Program-made: the position numbers and the translations under genes
Shown: in pieces, positions 8,452-18,768 of the stretch
Position numbering within the stretch: position 1 is the stretch's first letter
Layout of the letters: each line of letters starts with the position of its first letter
The notes under the pieces: generated by a model
Databases searched by the model: none
What the model saw: only the letters and a program-made list of their open reading frames with translations
Told to the model about the DNA's origin: nothing
Assembly: GCF_002843315.1 (NCBI RefSeq)
Contig: NZ_MVDD01000008.1
Coordinates: forward strand, 1-64,000
Direction of reading: 5' to 3'
From: Labilibaculum filiforme
GTDB lineage: Bacteria > Bacteroidota > Bacteroidia > Bacteroidales > Marinifilaceae
DNA length: 64,000 nt

Positions 8452-8892
8452 CTATTTAATAGTTTGTGTTAAAACAGCTTCTCCAGTAAGAATTCTTTTT
8501 GCCAGACTTTGAATGCTACGTTCCTTTACCAGAACGGTATAGTTTTTACGCAAGTCCGAGAAATCATCATGCAAAGGGCATTTGTTTTCATGATCGCAAC
8601 TCTTAAAACCAAAACTGCATTGAGTAAACGATTTTTCGCCATCAATAGCATGTATAATTTTATAAAGAGGAAGATCTTCGTTTTCCTTATCAAAGAAAAA
8701 TCCGCCATTTCGTCCTTTCAAACTTTTTAACAGATCGAAACGGGTAAGTACCTGTAATATTTTTGCCGTAAAGTGTTCGGGCGATTCTATATTTTTGGCT
8801 ATTTCCTTAAATCCAGGTCGTTTATCTTTCCAGTTCTGCAATTGGATGTAAACCAATGCACGAATGGCATATTCAGCTGTTTTCGAGAGCAT
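8452..8892 (-). CDS. Rrf2 family transcriptional regulator
   Basis: A 146-residue Rrf2-type regulator. The N-terminal winged helix starts MLSKTAEYAIRALVYI, and C92, C99 and C105 match the spacing used by IscR/NsrR-like members to hold a [2Fe-2S] or NO-sensitive cluster. It lies 18 bp beyond the stop of the Ric gene on the same strand, so the two form an operon. A redox- or NO-sensing repressor next to its iron-sulfur repair target is a common arrangement, with the regulator probably controlling this operon. Which signal it senses is inference. Confidence 0.9.
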   Translation of the reverse strand: MLSKTAEYAIRALVYIQLQNWKDKRPGFKEIAKNIESPEHFTAKILQVLTRFDLLKSLKGRNGGFFFDKENEDLPLYKIIHAIDGEKSFTQCSFGFKSCDHENKCPLHDDFSDLRKNYTVLVKERSIQSLAKRILTGEAVLTQTIK

Positions 8893-8910
8893 ATCTATTT
8901 TTTGAAATGC

Positions 8911-9636
8911 TTAATTATTTGATAGGATGTTTTGTTCTAGCAGAATAGCCTTTGGAAACAGAATGTTGTTTTCCAAATGCACATGGCGATGCAAATCTTT
9001 TTCGAAAGCTAGCAGGTTTTCGTAGGTTGCACGATACGTATTACACACTCCTGCAGGGGCTTGGTAAGCCTTACTCAATCTTGATATTTCTTCGAATCTT
9101 TCTCCTTCATTTTCATGCTCTTTCGTTAAACAAGTAATTAAGGTTTCGGCAGTAATTTTACAGGTGGAATCGTTTAATTGCTCCCCTTTTTTTAGTTGTG
9201 CTAATTTTTCGATAAGTGGAAATAGTTCCGTTTCTTCTTTTTCCAGGTGCTCGCTTAATTGTTCCACAGATATTTTAAAATGCGCATTAATCTTTTCAAT
9301 TTCGGGATGTTTATTTCCGTGAACTTGTTCTATTTTATCTAAAAATTTGGTAAGAATTGGTATTTGTTGGCGCACGTATGCGTGATGATTCTCTTTAATG
9401 TATCGAATTAAATTACAAAGTGGCATTTTATCAAATTCCGGTGTATTTGTTGGGGTTTTAATAACCTCTTCGAGCTTTTGAATAATCTCCTCAGGGTTCA
9501 GGGATTTCTTTGCACATGCCTCACCCAAACTCTGTTTTCCACCACAACAAAAATCAATTTGGTAGTCATCGAATATGGTAACAGTTTGAAAATGAATTTT
9601 CACGATATCTCCAATACTGGTTTCTTTGCTAATCAT
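8911..9636 (-). CDS. ric: Iron-sulfur cluster repair di-iron protein (Ric/ScdA/YtfE)
   Basis: A 241-residue protein of the usual length for the family. The N-terminal ScdA_N (DUF542) segment has the CCGG motif at 30-33. The rest is a hemerythrin-like four-helix bundle with the expected His/Glu ligands (ENHHAY near 92, HLEKEETELFP near 134, KEHENEGERF near 174, HRHVHLENNILFP near 215). Ric proteins use a di-iron site to help rebuild Fe-S clusters damaged by nitric oxide or peroxide. It is first in an operon with the Rrf2 regulator, and a TAnnTTTG element lies upstream at 9692-9699. Confidence 0.95.
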   Translation of the reverse strand: MISKETSIGDIVKIHFQTVTIFDDYQIDFCCGGKQSLGEACAKKSLNPEEIIQKLEEVIKTPTNTPEFDKMPLCNLIRYIKENHHAYVRQQIPILTKFLDKIEQVHGNKHPEIEKINAHFKISVEQLSEHLEKEETELFPLIEKLAQLKKGEQLNDSTCKITAETLITCLTKEHENEGERFEEISRLSKAYQAPAGVCNTYRATYENLLAFEKDLHRHVHLENNILFPKAILLEQNILSNN

Positions 9637-9691
9637 TTTTTTAGGAATTAGATGTTAATGGTAAAATAAAGACAAAAAGAGCTTTATATCG

Positions 9692-9699
9692 CAAAAGTA
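9692..9699 (-). promoter_or_regulatory. -7 element TACTTTTG upstream of ric
   Basis: An exact match to the Bacteroidota -7 consensus TAnnTTTG on the minus strand, about 55 bp before the ric start. No TTTG box is found at the usual 19-22 bp spacing, so activation or an unusual -33 box would be needed. Confidence 0.45.
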
Positions 9700-9777
9700 C
9701 TAATTTTTAATCACAAAAAGATATAAGGAAGCCAGACCATTAAAATTGTTTACTTAGAGCTGGTTTAAATGCAAGAA

Positions 9778-9809
9778 GGGAGGCAGAATCTGTAGTGATT
9801 CTGCCTCCC
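9778..9809. terminator. 13-bp perfect hairpin terminator after the M49-like gene
   Basis: GGGAGGCAGAATC (9778-9790) pairs perfectly with 9797-9809 around TGTAGT. The T-rich side (TTATTTATTTTTTT) is on the plus strand, but the only nearby gene ending here is the minus-strand peptidase (stop at 9872). Confidence 0.75.
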
Positions 9810-9871
9810 TTATTTATTTTTTTGTAGCCGTAAATCGTCTTCCTGCTATTTACTCACTCCAGATATTTCTT

Positions 9872-11512
9872 TTACAATCCTAAAACTTTAGCGCCTTGTA
9901 AAAACACTACATCTTTAGGGATACCGGCATTGTTTACACGGTCTAAATCTTTCTGAAGATCTTCGCGAATAAAGCCTCTTTCGGCAATCATTTGTTGTGC
10001 GGCCTCGTAGTTCCCATCGCCTTGAACAATTAGAATTTGTTTTCCCAATTCATTCATGGCAGCTTTCATTTTCTCGAAATCAACTTTGTAAGTTCCGGTT
10101 TCAGCATTTCTTGTAAAAGCGCCTTGCTCTTCGAAGAAATAGAAACGAATCATATTTGCTTTTCCATGAGCACTGGAGGCTCCAAAACGTACCGAACGGA
10201 AAATACCAGCCATAAAAGTAACGTAGTTGTCCATTAGCTTGTCAGAATCTAGTTCGCCCCATTCAGCCATTTGCGTAATCATGTATAAACCAAGAATGTC
10301 TGCTTTTCCTTCTTCAATAGAAGTGTAGGTATCTTTTAAAACTTTACGAACGCTTTCCTGATCTTTTAAAGTGTATTTAATACCTAAACCATGAGCTACT
10401 TCGTGAAACATTACATTCTCGAAGAAAGCATCAAAAGTGACGTTTTTGCGTTGGCTTTCGTCCATTAATAAGTCCGAAATTGGAACTAAAATCTTATCGA
10501 ATTTAGCTTTCATTGCATTTTTCAACTGCAATTTTCTTGATCCTTTTTCAGCATGTACACGAGGATCGTTTGGCAGGTTAATAGCAATATTTTTGCTGCC
10601 TGCATTGCAGTCGCCCGCATAGTAAATTACGTCGTAAACATTCATATCTGCATTTGCATTAGCTTTTTCGGCTTTGTAAGCTGCAGGAACTGGTAAACCT
10701 TCCTGAAGACGAGGTAGTAAAGCAGCAAATTTTGATAATTTTTCGCTCCAGACTTTATCTTTCACTAAAATCTGTCCTGAATGAGATGCTTTGTATCCGT
10801 AAAGAGCATCTTCGTAAGTTTCGATAGGACCAACTACAAAATCAAGTGTATTGGTTTTCATATCCATCCAAGCCAAATCAGAAGCTAGGTAATCATCGGT
10901 AAGAAGTGCAGTAGAGCGCAATTCAAGATATTTTTTAAGACCAGCATCTTCGGCTAATTCGGCAGCTTCTAATAACAAACCAGCAGCTTTTTGAATTTGC
11001 TCTTTGTAAGCAACATGATAAGGAACTACTTTTAATGCTCCATTTTCATCGCGTTCAATTTTGGTGTACCAATCGGTTTTCATATCACTCTGAATGGCAT
11101 CAAATTCTTTGGCAGTCATGTCTGCTGGATAAAAGTTGGCACCTTTAGGTTTTGCATCAAATCCTTCAAGGAAAGGCGTGTTATTTGCTAAACGATCCCA
11201 AGGGCCATAGTTTATTTTTGAATAGGCAACCGCAGCAGGATCGGTAAGTTTTCCTAAAAATGTGGCTTTGTCGCCAATAGCATCTTTCCAGAATAATTCT
11301 TCCATAATGTCTGCAACTTCCATTAAAATAGGAAGCATTTGCTTCTCTTTTTCAGTCAGTTTACTGATGTCGGTTGTTAACTCGAATGTTGCGTATTGAT
11401 CTACTAATTTTTGAGTTGGCGATTCTTCGGCCTGTTTTACGGGTTTCTCATTACAAGCCACAAAACCTAAGCTCATAGCTAGCAACAAGGCAATTGGTGC
11501 GATTTTTTTCAT
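9872..11512 (-). CDS. Lipoprotein metallopeptidase of the DPP III-like (M49) group
   Basis: A 546-residue protein with a lipoprotein signal (lipobox FVAC, Cys20). The zinc motif is HEVAHGLG with H370, E371 and H374, followed about 30 residues later by EEGKADILGLY near 400, which would supply the third ligand. This matches the dipeptidyl peptidase III clan, but the motif is HExxH, not the classic HExxGH, as seen in some bacterial DPP III-like proteins. Homologues in this phylum often carry an erroneous 'dihydrofolate reductase' label; nothing here resembles a reductase. It probably trims peptides at the outer membrane or in the periplasm. A promoter-like pair lies at 11614-11644. Confidence 0.85.
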   Translation of the reverse strand: MKKIAPIALLLAMSLGFVACNEKPVKQAEESPTQKLVDQYATFELTTDISKLTEKEKQMLPILMEVADIMEELFWKDAIGDKATFLGKLTDPAAVAYSKINYGPWDRLANNTPFLEGFDAKPKGANFYPADMTAKEFDAIQSDMKTDWYTKIERDENGALKVVPYHVAYKEQIQKAAGLLLEAAELAEDAGLKKYLELRSTALLTDDYLASDLAWMDMKTNTLDFVVGPIETYEDALYGYKASHSGQILVKDKVWSEKLSKFAALLPRLQEGLPVPAAYKAEKANANADMNVYDVIYYAGDCNAGSKNIAINLPNDPRVHAEKGSRKLQLKNAMKAKFDKILVPISDLLMDESQRKNVTFDAFFENVMFHEVAHGLGIKYTLKDQESVRKVLKDTYTSIEEGKADILGLYMITQMAEWGELDSDKLMDNYVTFMAGIFRSVRFGASSAHGKANMIRFYFFEEQGAFTRNAETGTYKVDFEKMKAAMNELGKQILIVQGDGNYEAAQQMIAERGFIREDLQKDLDRVNNAGIPKDVVFLQGAKVLGL

Positions 11513-11613
11513 TATTTCTTGGGAATTATTAGTTAGTAATTGTTTATTGATCTACTTACCACAAGTTAAAAATGATTCAATTATTTTTTACATTGCAGTA
11601 AATTGATGCAGTT

Positions 11614-11644
11614 CAAAAATACAGCAAAGAATTGTTTTATCAAG
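11614..11644 (-). promoter_or_regulatory. Promoter of the M49-like gene
   Basis: On the minus strand CTTG (11644-11641), 19 bp, then TATTTTTG (11621-11614) fits the Bacteroidota TTTG-N19-TAnnTTTG pattern with one mismatch. The start codon is at 11512. Confidence 0.5.
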
Positions 11645-11688
11645 TTTTACCAAGCAATAAATAATCGAAACAAGTTAACAAATTTCAA

Positions 11689-12885
11689 ATGAAGAACAGA
11701 TTTATACTAACAGCCATTCTTGCAATTGGTCTGTTGCAAAGCTCTTCTGCCCAGAAAAAAGCAGAGCAAAAGAATACCTATCAGTTTACCATCGAAAAGC
11801 AGTTACAAGCAACACCAGTAAAAAATCAGTATCGGTCGGGTACTTGCTGGGCGTATGCCAGTATTTCTTTTTTAGAATCGGAATTGTTACGAATGGGAAA
11901 ACCAGAGTTCGACCTGTCGGAGATGTTTATTGTAAATAGAAACTACCATTTACGGGCTATGGATTATATCCGTTTTCACGGGATGAAAAGTTTTTCGGCT
12001 GGTGCCGAAGGTTGGGATGCTTTAAATATTGTGAAGAATTTTGGGATGCTTCCACAAGACGCCTATTCAGGAAATACATTCGACGAAAGCATGCCAGTGC
12101 ATGGCGAAATGGATGAGGTTTTGAAAGCATACGTGGATGCTGTTGTGAAAAATAAGAACAAGAAGATTTCTCCTGTTTGGAGGAAAGGATTTGATGGGAT
12201 TTTAGATGCCTATTTAGGAGAGATACCTGAGACTTTTACCTATGGTGGGGCAGAATATACGCCAGAGTCGTTTCGCGATACTATGGGCTTAAATATGGAC
12301 GATTACCTTACAATTACTTCCTATACACATCATCCGTTTTACGAAAGTTTTATTTTCGAAGGTGCGGATAACTGGTCGTTGGGAGAAGTGTATAACTTGC
12401 CAATGGACGAAATGATGCAGGTGGTTGATAATGCTATTGAGAAGGGATACAGTCTTGCTTGGGGAAGTGATGTGAGTGAAGATGGTTTCTCGCATAGAAA
12501 AGGAGTTGCTGTTGTTCCCGAAACCGAAACCAAGAGCATGGATAATGCTGAAATTTCGAAATGGGAGAACATGAGTAAGGATGAAAAATCGGTTTATGGT
12601 TTAGATTATCCTGTAAAAGAAAAACAGATTACCCAAGAAATGCGCCAGGTAGCTTTCGATAATTACGAATCTACCGAAGATCATTTAATGCACATGGTGG
12701 GTACTGCCAAAGACCAAAACGGGAACAAATATTACCTGATTAAAAACTCGTGGGGAACCGATAATAACTCTCATGCAGGATATTTCTATGCATCGAAGGC
12801 ATTTGTACAGTATAAAACGGTAGGCTTACTATTGCACAAAGATGCTATTCCAGTGGCTATTGCTAAGAAATTAGGATTAAAATAG
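11689..12885 (+). CDS. Secreted C1 family cysteine peptidase (PepC/bleomycin hydrolase-like)
   Basis: A 398-residue protein with a signal peptide (residues 1-21, ending SSSA-Q). The papain-fold catalytic residues are visible: C53 in GTCWAYA, H335 in HLMHMVG, and N353 in LIKNSWG. The spacing and the large insert between Cys and His match the peptidase C1B (aminopeptidase C/bleomycin hydrolase) branch. An exported version should degrade peptides in the periplasm or outside the cell. It is divergent from the M49-like lipoprotein, and the two may work together in peptide use. It is followed by its own terminator at 12905-12937. Confidence 0.92.
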   Translation: MKNRFILTAILAIGLLQSSSAQKKAEQKNTYQFTIEKQLQATPVKNQYRSGTCWAYASISFLESELLRMGKPEFDLSEMFIVNRNYHLRAMDYIRFHGMKSFSAGAEGWDALNIVKNFGMLPQDAYSGNTFDESMPVHGEMDEVLKAYVDAVVKNKNKKISPVWRKGFDGILDAYLGEIPETFTYGGAEYTPESFRDTMGLNMDDYLTITSYTHHPFYESFIFEGADNWSLGEVYNLPMDEMMQVVDNAIEKGYSLAWGSDVSEDGFSHRKGVAVVPETETKSMDNAEISKWENMSKDEKSVYGLDYPVKEKQITQEMRQVAFDNYESTEDHLMHMVGTAKDQNGNKYYLIKNSWGTDNNSHAGYFYASKAFVQYKTVGLLLHKDAIPVAIAKKLGLK

Positions 12886-12904
12886 AATTAGTAGTCGAAA
12901 TATT

Positions 12905-12937
12905 ATGGGCTTGGATGAAAATTCAGGCCCATTTTTT
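12905..12937 (+). terminator. Terminator of the C1 peptidase gene
   Basis: ATGGGCTTG (12905-12913) pairs with CAGGCCCAT (12924-12932) with one wobble pair, followed by a T-run. Confidence 0.75.
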
Positions 12938-13105
12938 AGTATTGTCCGAAAGTCGGATGGACTTTTACTTTTCCATTGATGTAAAAGCAAATAAAAATAT
13001 AAGAGAGAGCACCCGGTGAGCCATCACGGATTAATGGTGAATAAAAGGAATAGTGAAGTTCGTATCTCCCTCCATAGAATTTCTTTTTTTGACTAGAAAA
13101 AAAAA

Positions 13106-13131
13106 CACCTCTTCCCATGTAGAAGGAGGTG
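13106..13131 (-). terminator. Terminator of the SulP gene
   Basis: CACCTCTTC (13106-13114) pairs with GAAGGAGGTG (13122-13131) with one bulge. A-runs flank both sides on the plus strand, which gives a long T-run in the minus-strand transcript leaving the SulP gene. Confidence 0.7.
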
Positions 13132-13178
13132 AAAAAAAAGCAATGAAAACGAATTTTCATCGCTACTATCTTTCGTGC

Positions 13179-14789
13179 TTACTCAATTTTTACTTGATCC
13201 GTAACAACGTAGTATCTCGGATCATCAATATCTCTCAAAATAACGGTTCTAAAATGATCATCAGCACGTTGCAACAAGGAAATACAGTCATCACTTAAAT
13301 GTTTCAATTTAATGGTTTTTCCTGCATTTTCATATTTTTGAACCAAATTGCTAATTGCTTCGATACCCGAATGGTCGGCAACACGCGATTCAATAAAGTC
13401 AATTTCTACCGATTCAGGATCATTTTCCACATCAAATTTGTTGTTGAACGTGGTAATAGAGCCAAAAAATAGGGGACCCCAAATTTCATAAACCTTAGTT
13501 CCATCTTCCCGTACCGATTTTCTTGCTCGAATTTTACGGGCATTGTCCCAAGAAAAGGCAAGTGCACTTACAATTACTCCAACTAATACAGCAATTGCCA
13601 GATCGAATACCACGGTTAGTCCGGATACAAGAACCAGCACAAAGGCATCGGCTTTTGGTATTTTAAACAAAACGTTAAAGGTAGACCATGCGAAAGTTCC
13701 AATTACTACCATAAACATAACACCCACAAGAGCAGCAATTGGCACCATTTCGATATAAGGAGAGGCAAAAAGAATAAATATTAATAAAGTAGATGCAGCA
13801 ATAATTCCCGAAAGTCTGCCTCGTCCACCCGAATTCACATTAATCAACGATTGGCCAATCATAGCACAACCACCCATTCCACCGAAAAATCCGGTAACGA
13901 TATTTGCAGCACCCTGAGCCATACATTCGCGGTTTCCATTTCCACGACTGTTGGTAATTTCATCGAGTAAATTTAAGGTCATTAACGATTCTATAAGTCC
14001 AATGGCGGCTAAAATACCAGCATAAGGAAGAATAAATGTAACGGTAGTCCAATTTAAAGGTACCATTGCAAATAGTTGACTCTGGAAGCTTGGTAAACCA
14101 CCTTTTAGTCCAGAACCACCACCATCTCTAATAAATGATCCTACGGTGCTAACATCTAAATTCCCAAAAATTGCTATGGCCGAAACCGCTACAATTGCTG
14201 CAAGAGCTGCCGGAACTTTGGTGGTTAGTTTAGGTAAGAAATACATTATTCCCATGGTTAAAAGAACTAAGCCAAGCATGGTGTAAAGTTCTATACCTTG
14301 TAACCAAGTGGGTTCACTTCCCGAAATATTTTTAAACATGCCTAGCTGCGAAAGGAAAATCACAATGGCCAAGCCGTTTACAAAACCCATCATTACAGGA
14401 TGAGGAATTAAACGAACAAATTTACCAAAGCGAAATACTCCAGCCAAAAATTGAATAACACCTGCTAGCACAACAGTTGCAAACAAGTAATTCAATCCCA
14501 TATTTTCAATTGGGTTAGCCATCGCCATTCCCATATCATTTCCTTCTTTAACAAGGCTAACAAGTACAACAGCCATTGCTCCGGTAGCTCCAGATATCAT
14601 TCCCGGACGACCACCAAATACAGAAGTAATTAAACCCACCATAAAGGCTGCGTATAGTCCAACTAATGGATCTACTCCAGCTACAAAGGCAAAGGCAACC
14701 GCTTCGGGGACCAATGCAAGTGCTACGGTTAAACCGGATAAAATATCATCTTTTGAATTTGCTGCTTTCTTTCTGAAAAAATCTACCAT
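13179..14789 (-). CDS. SulP family anion transporter with STAS domain
   Basis: A 536-residue inner-membrane protein. Residues about 15-410 form many hydrophobic helices with SulP signatures ([37 protein letters not shown]). The C-terminal part from about 440 is a short STAS domain ([20 protein letters not shown]). SulP proteins move sulfate, bicarbonate or other anions, often with H+ or Na+. Bicarbonate transporters of the BicA type and sulfate permeases share this layout, so the substrate is uncertain. It stands alone between its terminator and a 340-bp non-coding stretch. Confidence 0.93.
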   Translation of the reverse strand: MVDFFRKKAANSKDDILSGLTVALALVPEAVAFAFVAGVDPLVGLYAAFMVGLITSVFGGRPGMISGATGAMAVVLVSLVKEGNDMGMAMANPIENMGLNYLFATVVLAGVIQFLAGVFRFGKFVRLIPHPVMMGFVNGLAIVIFLSQLGMFKNISGSEPTWLQGIELYTMLGLVLLTMGIMYFLPKLTTKVPAALAAIVAVSAIAIFGNLDVSTVGSFIRDGGGSGLKGGLPSFQSQLFAMVPLNWTTVTFILPYAGILAAIGLIESLMTLNLLDEITNSRGNGNRECMAQGAANIVTGFFGGMGGCAMIGQSLINVNSGGRGRLSGIIAASTLLIFILFASPYIEMVPIAALVGVMFMVVIGTFAWSTFNVLFKIPKADAFVLVLVSGLTVVFDLAIAVLVGVIVSALAFSWDNARKIRARKSVREDGTKVYEIWGPLFFGSITTFNNKFDVENDPESVEIDFIESRVADHSGIEAISNLVQKYENAGKTIKLKHLSDDCISLLQRADDHFRTVILRDIDDPRYYVVTDQVKIE

Positions 14790-15129
14790 CTGTTCGCTTC
14801 GAATTTTAAATAAGTCGGCAAAACTAGGCTTTTAAATTTTAGTAATGAAAGTATTGCGGCACAGAAATTACTTTTATTTGAGCGGAAACGATTTATATGT
14901 TGTCTAACATGTTTCTAAAGGCATGATTCTCTGTTCATTTTCAATTTGCGGCATCTTTATTAAAATATAAATAGAGTTCCTTCAGCAGAATATTTTTTTT
15001 TTGCTTCTCTTAAATTCCTTAAATTGAGATTAGTAATAGAAAAGGGGAGAAGCTAGTTTCAAATTCTTATTTACCCAGACAAATTGTCGGGGATTGTGCA
15101 AAAGATGGATATCGATTATTAATCACTGA
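14790..15129. other. Gene-free intergenic stretch
   Basis: A divergent intergenic region between the SulP gene (minus) and the small protein gene at 15130 (plus). It presumably carries both promoters. No RNA gene, hairpin with T-run or repeat stands out. Confidence 0.5.
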
Positions 15130-15399
15130 GTGATGAAAAGAGTAATTAAGGACTTTAAAAGTGTCGGGACAGAATTAATACAACAATTAATAAAAACTTT
15201 TCCCGATGGAATTTATGAAGATGATTTAATAAGTATTACCAAACCTAATGGCGATAAAATAAATGTTGTGGAGTTGCGAACCGAAGATACGATCTATTTA
15301 ATAAAGATGAATCAGGAGCTTCAAGCTAGAATAGACTCTTTTACAGGTGATTTTGAAGGCTTAGATCCTTACTCGGATGGTTATAGAGAGACTTCTTAA
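15130..15399 (+). CDS. Small hypothetical protein overlapping the end of dxs
   Basis: An 89-residue acidic protein without signal peptide or membrane segment. There are two possible starts (15130 and 15133, MM). I do not recognise a family. The predicted layout is an N-terminal helix ([13 protein letters not shown]), a short beta-rich middle ([24 protein letters not shown]) and a C-terminal helix with a DPYSDG tail. The composition looks coding. Its stop codon overlaps the stop region of the convergent dxs gene by four bases, so the 3' ends of the two mRNAs are complementary. Confidence 0.65.
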   Translation: MMKRVIKDFKSVGTELIQQLIKTFPDGIYEDDLISITKPNGDKINVVELRTEDTIYLIKMNQELQARIDSFTGDFEGLDPYSDGYRETS

Positions 15400-17303
15400 G
15401 CTTTGTTGAGCAGTTCAATTACCGATGTAACGATTCCCATTTTGTCGTAACCACATTCGCGGTACAATTCCTGTTGAGTACCTTGTTCTACCCATTTATC
15501 GGGTACACCCAGGCGTTTTACATTTGCCCGATAGTTATTGTCATTGATGAATTCAATTACTGCAGAACCTAATCCACCAATAATAGCTCCATCTTCTAAA
15601 GTGATAATTTGATTGTGTTTCCCAAGTACCTCATGCAGTATTTCGCTATCAATAGGTTTCAAGTACCTCATATCGTAATGAGCGATGGAATAGCCATCTT
15701 TCTCCAATTCTTCAATGGCATCAACAGCCTCTATGCCAATGGCTCCAATCGATAGAATTGCGATATCTTTTCCATCTTTTAATTGTTGTCCTTTTCCAAC
15801 CGGAAGAATCTTAAAGGCTTGTTTCCAATCAAGAATTCTACCTTTTCCGCGTGGATATCGAATGGAAAAAGGTCCCATATTTTCTTGTTGGGCGGTATAC
15901 ATTAAATTTCTCAACTCAACTGCGTCAAGCGGAGAAGCGATAGTCATGTTTGGAACACATCTAAGAAACGCAAGATCGTAAACACCATGATGAGTTGCGC
16001 CATCGGCACCAACTACACCACTACGGTCCAGACAGAACACAACATTTACATTTTGTAAGGCTACATCATGAATTACCTGATCGTAAGCTCTTTGCATGAA
16101 GGAGGAGTAGATGGCACAGAAAGGTAATTTACCTTTTGCAGCCAATCCACCAGAGAAGGTAACTGCGTGTTGTTCTGCAATTCCAACATCAAATGCTCTG
16201 TCTGGCATTTTTTCCATCATAATATTTAGAGAACTACCCGTTGGCATTGCGGGAGTAATTCCAACAATTTTATCATTCATTTCGGCTAGCTCTACCAAAG
16301 TATTTCCAAAAACCTCTTGGAATTTTGGGGCTTGCGGACTTTTCGACTCGCTTTGTAAAATTTCGCCAGTCTCCTTATTAAATAATCCTGGAGCATGCCA
16401 GTAGGTTTGGTCTAGTTCTGCTTGTTTAAAGCCTTTTCCTTTTTGGGTAATAACATGTAGTAATTTTGGACCTGGAATTTTGTGCAAATCGCTCAAAACC
16501 TTTACCAAATGATTTACATCATGACCATCAATGGGACCAAAATATCTGAAGTTAAAAGCCTCAAAAATATTACTTTGTTTTAGCAGAATGGTTTTGATTC
16601 CCTGTTCAACTTTCTGAAATATTTTACGAGTATTTGGATTTAATCGGTTTAATTTTCCCAAAAATCTCCAAACATCGGTTTTTACTTTATTATAGGTTTG
16701 CGATGTAGTGATATCTAGCAGATAGTTGTTTAAGCCACCCACATTTGGATCGATGGCCATGTTGTTATCGTTCAAAATCACCAATAAATCAGCATTGTTG
16801 TTGGCTGCGTTGTTTAATCCCTCAAAAGCCAAACCAGCAGTCATCGATCCATCTCCAATTACAGCAACGGTTTTCCGATCAAGTTCATTGTTTAAATGAG
16901 CGGCCGTTGCCATTCCCAGCGCGGCAGATATCGAGGTAGAAGAGTGCCCCACAGTAAACGCATCGTATTCGCTTTCGTTTCTATTGGGAAAACCACTTAT
17001 TCCTTTGTATTTCCGGTTGGTATGAAAAACTTCTTTTCTTCCGGTAAGAATTTTATGTCCGTATGCCTGGTGTCCAACATCCCAAATAAGGTTATCGTAG
17101 GGAGTATTAAGTACATAGTGGAGTGCAACGGTAAGTTCTACCACTCCTAAACTGGCACCAAAATGACCGGGATTACAGGAAACTTCTTCAATAATTTCTT
17201 GGCGTAATTCCTCACAAACCTGAATAAGGTCGTCTTCAGATACCTTTTTCAGATCGGATGGAAAATTGATTTTATCTAAAAATTTTTTTTCAGATTTAGC
17301 CAT
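15396..17303 (-). CDS. dxs: 1-deoxy-D-xylulose-5-phosphate synthase
   Basis: A 635-residue thiamine-diphosphate enzyme that joins pyruvate and glyceraldehyde 3-phosphate in the first step of the MEP isoprenoid pathway. The expected motifs are in order: [25 protein letters not shown], the ThDP motif [17 protein letters not shown] (about 150-166), GPIDGHD (about 253), GIAEQHAV (about 370), and a transketolase C-terminal domain from about 500. The length is normal. It is monocistronic in this window. Its 3' end overlaps the small gene at 15130 by 4 bp on the opposite strand. Confidence 0.97.
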   Translation of the reverse strand: MAKSEKKFLDKINFPSDLKKVSEDDLIQVCEELRQEIIEEVSCNPGHFGASLGVVELTVALHYVLNTPYDNLIWDVGHQAYGHKILTGRKEVFHTNRKYKGISGFPNRNESEYDAFTVGHSSTSISAALGMATAAHLNNELDRKTVAVIGDGSMTAGLAFEGLNNAANNNADLLVILNDNNMAIDPNVGGLNNYLLDITTSQTYNKVKTDVWRFLGKLNRLNPNTRKIFQKVEQGIKTILLKQSNIFEAFNFRYFGPIDGHDVNHLVKVLSDLHKIPGPKLLHVITQKGKGFKQAELDQTYWHAPGLFNKETGEILQSESKSPQAPKFQEVFGNTLVELAEMNDKIVGITPAMPTGSSLNIMMEKMPDRAFDVGIAEQHAVTFSGGLAAKGKLPFCAIYSSFMQRAYDQVIHDVALQNVNVVFCLDRSGVVGADGATHHGVYDLAFLRCVPNMTIASPLDAVELRNLMYTAQQENMGPFSIRYPRGKGRILDWKQAFKILPVGKGQQLKDGKDIAILSIGAIGIEAVDAIEELEKDGYSIAHYDMRYLKPIDSEILHEVLGKHNQIITLEDGAIIGGLGSAVIEFINDNNYRANVKRLGVPDKWVEQGTQQELYRECGYDKMGIVTSVIELLNKA

Positions 17304-17687
17304 GTACGAAATCCCCCCTTTTAATCGTTTTACAGAATAAGAATTTGTTTATCAATTCACTTACAAAATGATGATAAATAAACAGAATATTCTGGCAGAA
17401 AGTTATGCACGAAGATAGTAATAAAAACGAAAGTATTCTTTCATTTAGTTGTGAGGATACCGTGCCAGATTCTTATATTTGTTCATATTTCTTTTCTCAA
17501 AAACAAATTTAATACCTAGCTAATGTTCTGTTTTGTAGATTTTTTTAAAGAAACTATCGGGGAAGAAATATAGAGCGTAAATTGCTTTCAAAAATTATAA
17601 TTTTGAATACTTTATAATAAGATTAGATAATAAGAATGATTCATAAGTGATATTTAATTTGCATTAACGAAATAAATTATAATAAAC
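17304..17687. other. Gene-free divergent intergenic stretch
   Basis: AT-rich region between dxs (minus) and the OmpA lipoprotein gene (plus). It should carry both promoters, but no clear TTTG/TAnnTTTG pair was found. No other structure seen. Confidence 0.5.
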
Positions 17688-18698
17688 ATGTTCAGAAAAA
17701 CGAGCCCACTGGTATTTATTTTAGCATCTATTTTCCTATGCTTTTCTTGTGTTCCAACAAGACAATTTCAAGAACTTCAATCCAAGCAGCAAAACTGTCA
17801 GGATGAACTGGAGATGGAAAAAGAAAAAAACCTGAAACTTAGTGAATCAAACAATGAATTGAGTGGCAAGCTTGATGTATTAAATGAGAAGTATCAAAAT
17901 ATGCTTGCTGATACTGTACAACTTTCCCGAAGACTGCAAAGTGCAAGGGAACGATTAAGCCGAATGGAAAAGAGCAATCAGGATTTGCTAAATCAATTGG
18001 CAGGAGTACAAGCTGGTAACGAGAAAGAAACCAAAGCCTTATTGAGTCAGATAAAAAAAGCTCAGAATGAATTGCGGTTGCGTGAAGATGAGGTGCTTTC
18101 TTTGGAAAAAGAAATGGACACTCGTAAAAGAGCTTTGGATACTTTGCAAGCCGAGTTGAATCAAAGAGACCAACGTTTACAGGAATTAGAGTCGGCTTTA
18201 AGCAGAAAAGATGAGGCAGTTCGAGCTCTAAAACAAAAAGTAATGAGTGCGCTTACCGGATTTGATGGAAATGGTTTGTCGATTACTACTAAAAATGGAA
18301 AGGTATATGTTTCCATGGATGAAAAACTTCTTTTTAAATCGGGAAGCTATCAGGTAGATCAACGTGGAGTGGAGGCATTGGGAAATTTGGCAGGTGTTTT
18401 GGCGCAAAACAAAGATATTAATGTAATGATCGAAGGTCATACCGATAATGTTCCTTATAACGGAACAGGAGAGTTAAAAGACAATTGGGATTTGAGTGTG
18501 AAAAGAGCAACCTCTATTGTTCGCATATTAGTTTTGAATACTGGAATAGATGCCGAAAGATTAACTGTTGCTGGTCGTAGTAAATACGTGCCGATTGGAA
18601 CGAATGCGAGTCCCGAAGGTCGTAGTAGAAACCGTAGAACCGAAATTATTTTAACTCCTAAATTGGATGAGTTGTTTAAGATTTTGGAGAGTAACTAA
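17688..18698 (+). CDS. OmpA family lipoprotein with coiled coil
   Basis: A 336-residue protein. A lipoprotein signal ends at Cys21 (LCFSC). Residues about 25-190 are a long charged heptad-rich coiled coil, and about 195-325 is an OmpA_C peptidoglycan-binding domain (DEKLLFKSGSYQVD, then VMIEGHTDNVPYNG, and the C-terminal NASPEGRSRNRRTEI). The Asp and Arg of the TDN and NRR motifs bind meso-diaminopimelate in this family. The protein probably tethers the outer membrane to the cell wall. It appears monocistronic. Confidence 0.93.
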   Translation: MFRKTSPLVFILASIFLCFSCVPTRQFQELQSKQQNCQDELEMEKEKNLKLSESNNELSGKLDVLNEKYQNMLADTVQLSRRLQSARERLSRMEKSNQDLLNQLAGVQAGNEKETKALLSQIKKAQNELRLREDEVLSLEKEMDTRKRALDTLQAELNQRDQRLQELESALSRKDEAVRALKQKVMSALTGFDGNGLSITTKNGKVYVSMDEKLLFKSGSYQVDQRGVEALGNLAGVLAQNKDINVMIEGHTDNVPYNGTGELKDNWDLSVKRATSIVRILVLNTGIDAERLTVAGRSKYVPIGTNASPEGRSRNRRTEIILTPKLDELFKILESN

Positions 18699-18723
18699 AA
18701 TAGTAATGTTTTAACGATCTCCT

Positions 18724-18762
18724 ATCTCAATTCTCATATCTCAATTCTGATATCTCAAATCT
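18724..18762 (+). repeat. Three tandem 14-bp repeats before the BtpA-like gene
   Basis: ATCTCAATTCT occurs at 18724-18734 and 18738-18748, and ATCTCAAATCT at 18752-18762, with an exact period of 14 bp. The block ends seven bases before the ATG at 18769, so it lies in the leader of the BtpA-like mRNA. Confidence 0.7.
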
Positions 18763-18768
18763 ATAAAA

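Noticed and set aside
9872-11512. 'Dihydrofolate reductase' as product
   Set aside because: Commonly assigned to this group by annotation transfer, but the sequence has a HExxH zinc motif and no reductase features.
12936-13160. 74-residue open frame on the minus strand, and an 81-residue one on the plus strand overlapping it (13053-13298)
   Set aside because: They lie across terminators and into the SulP gene; composition is dominated by the A/T runs of the terminator.
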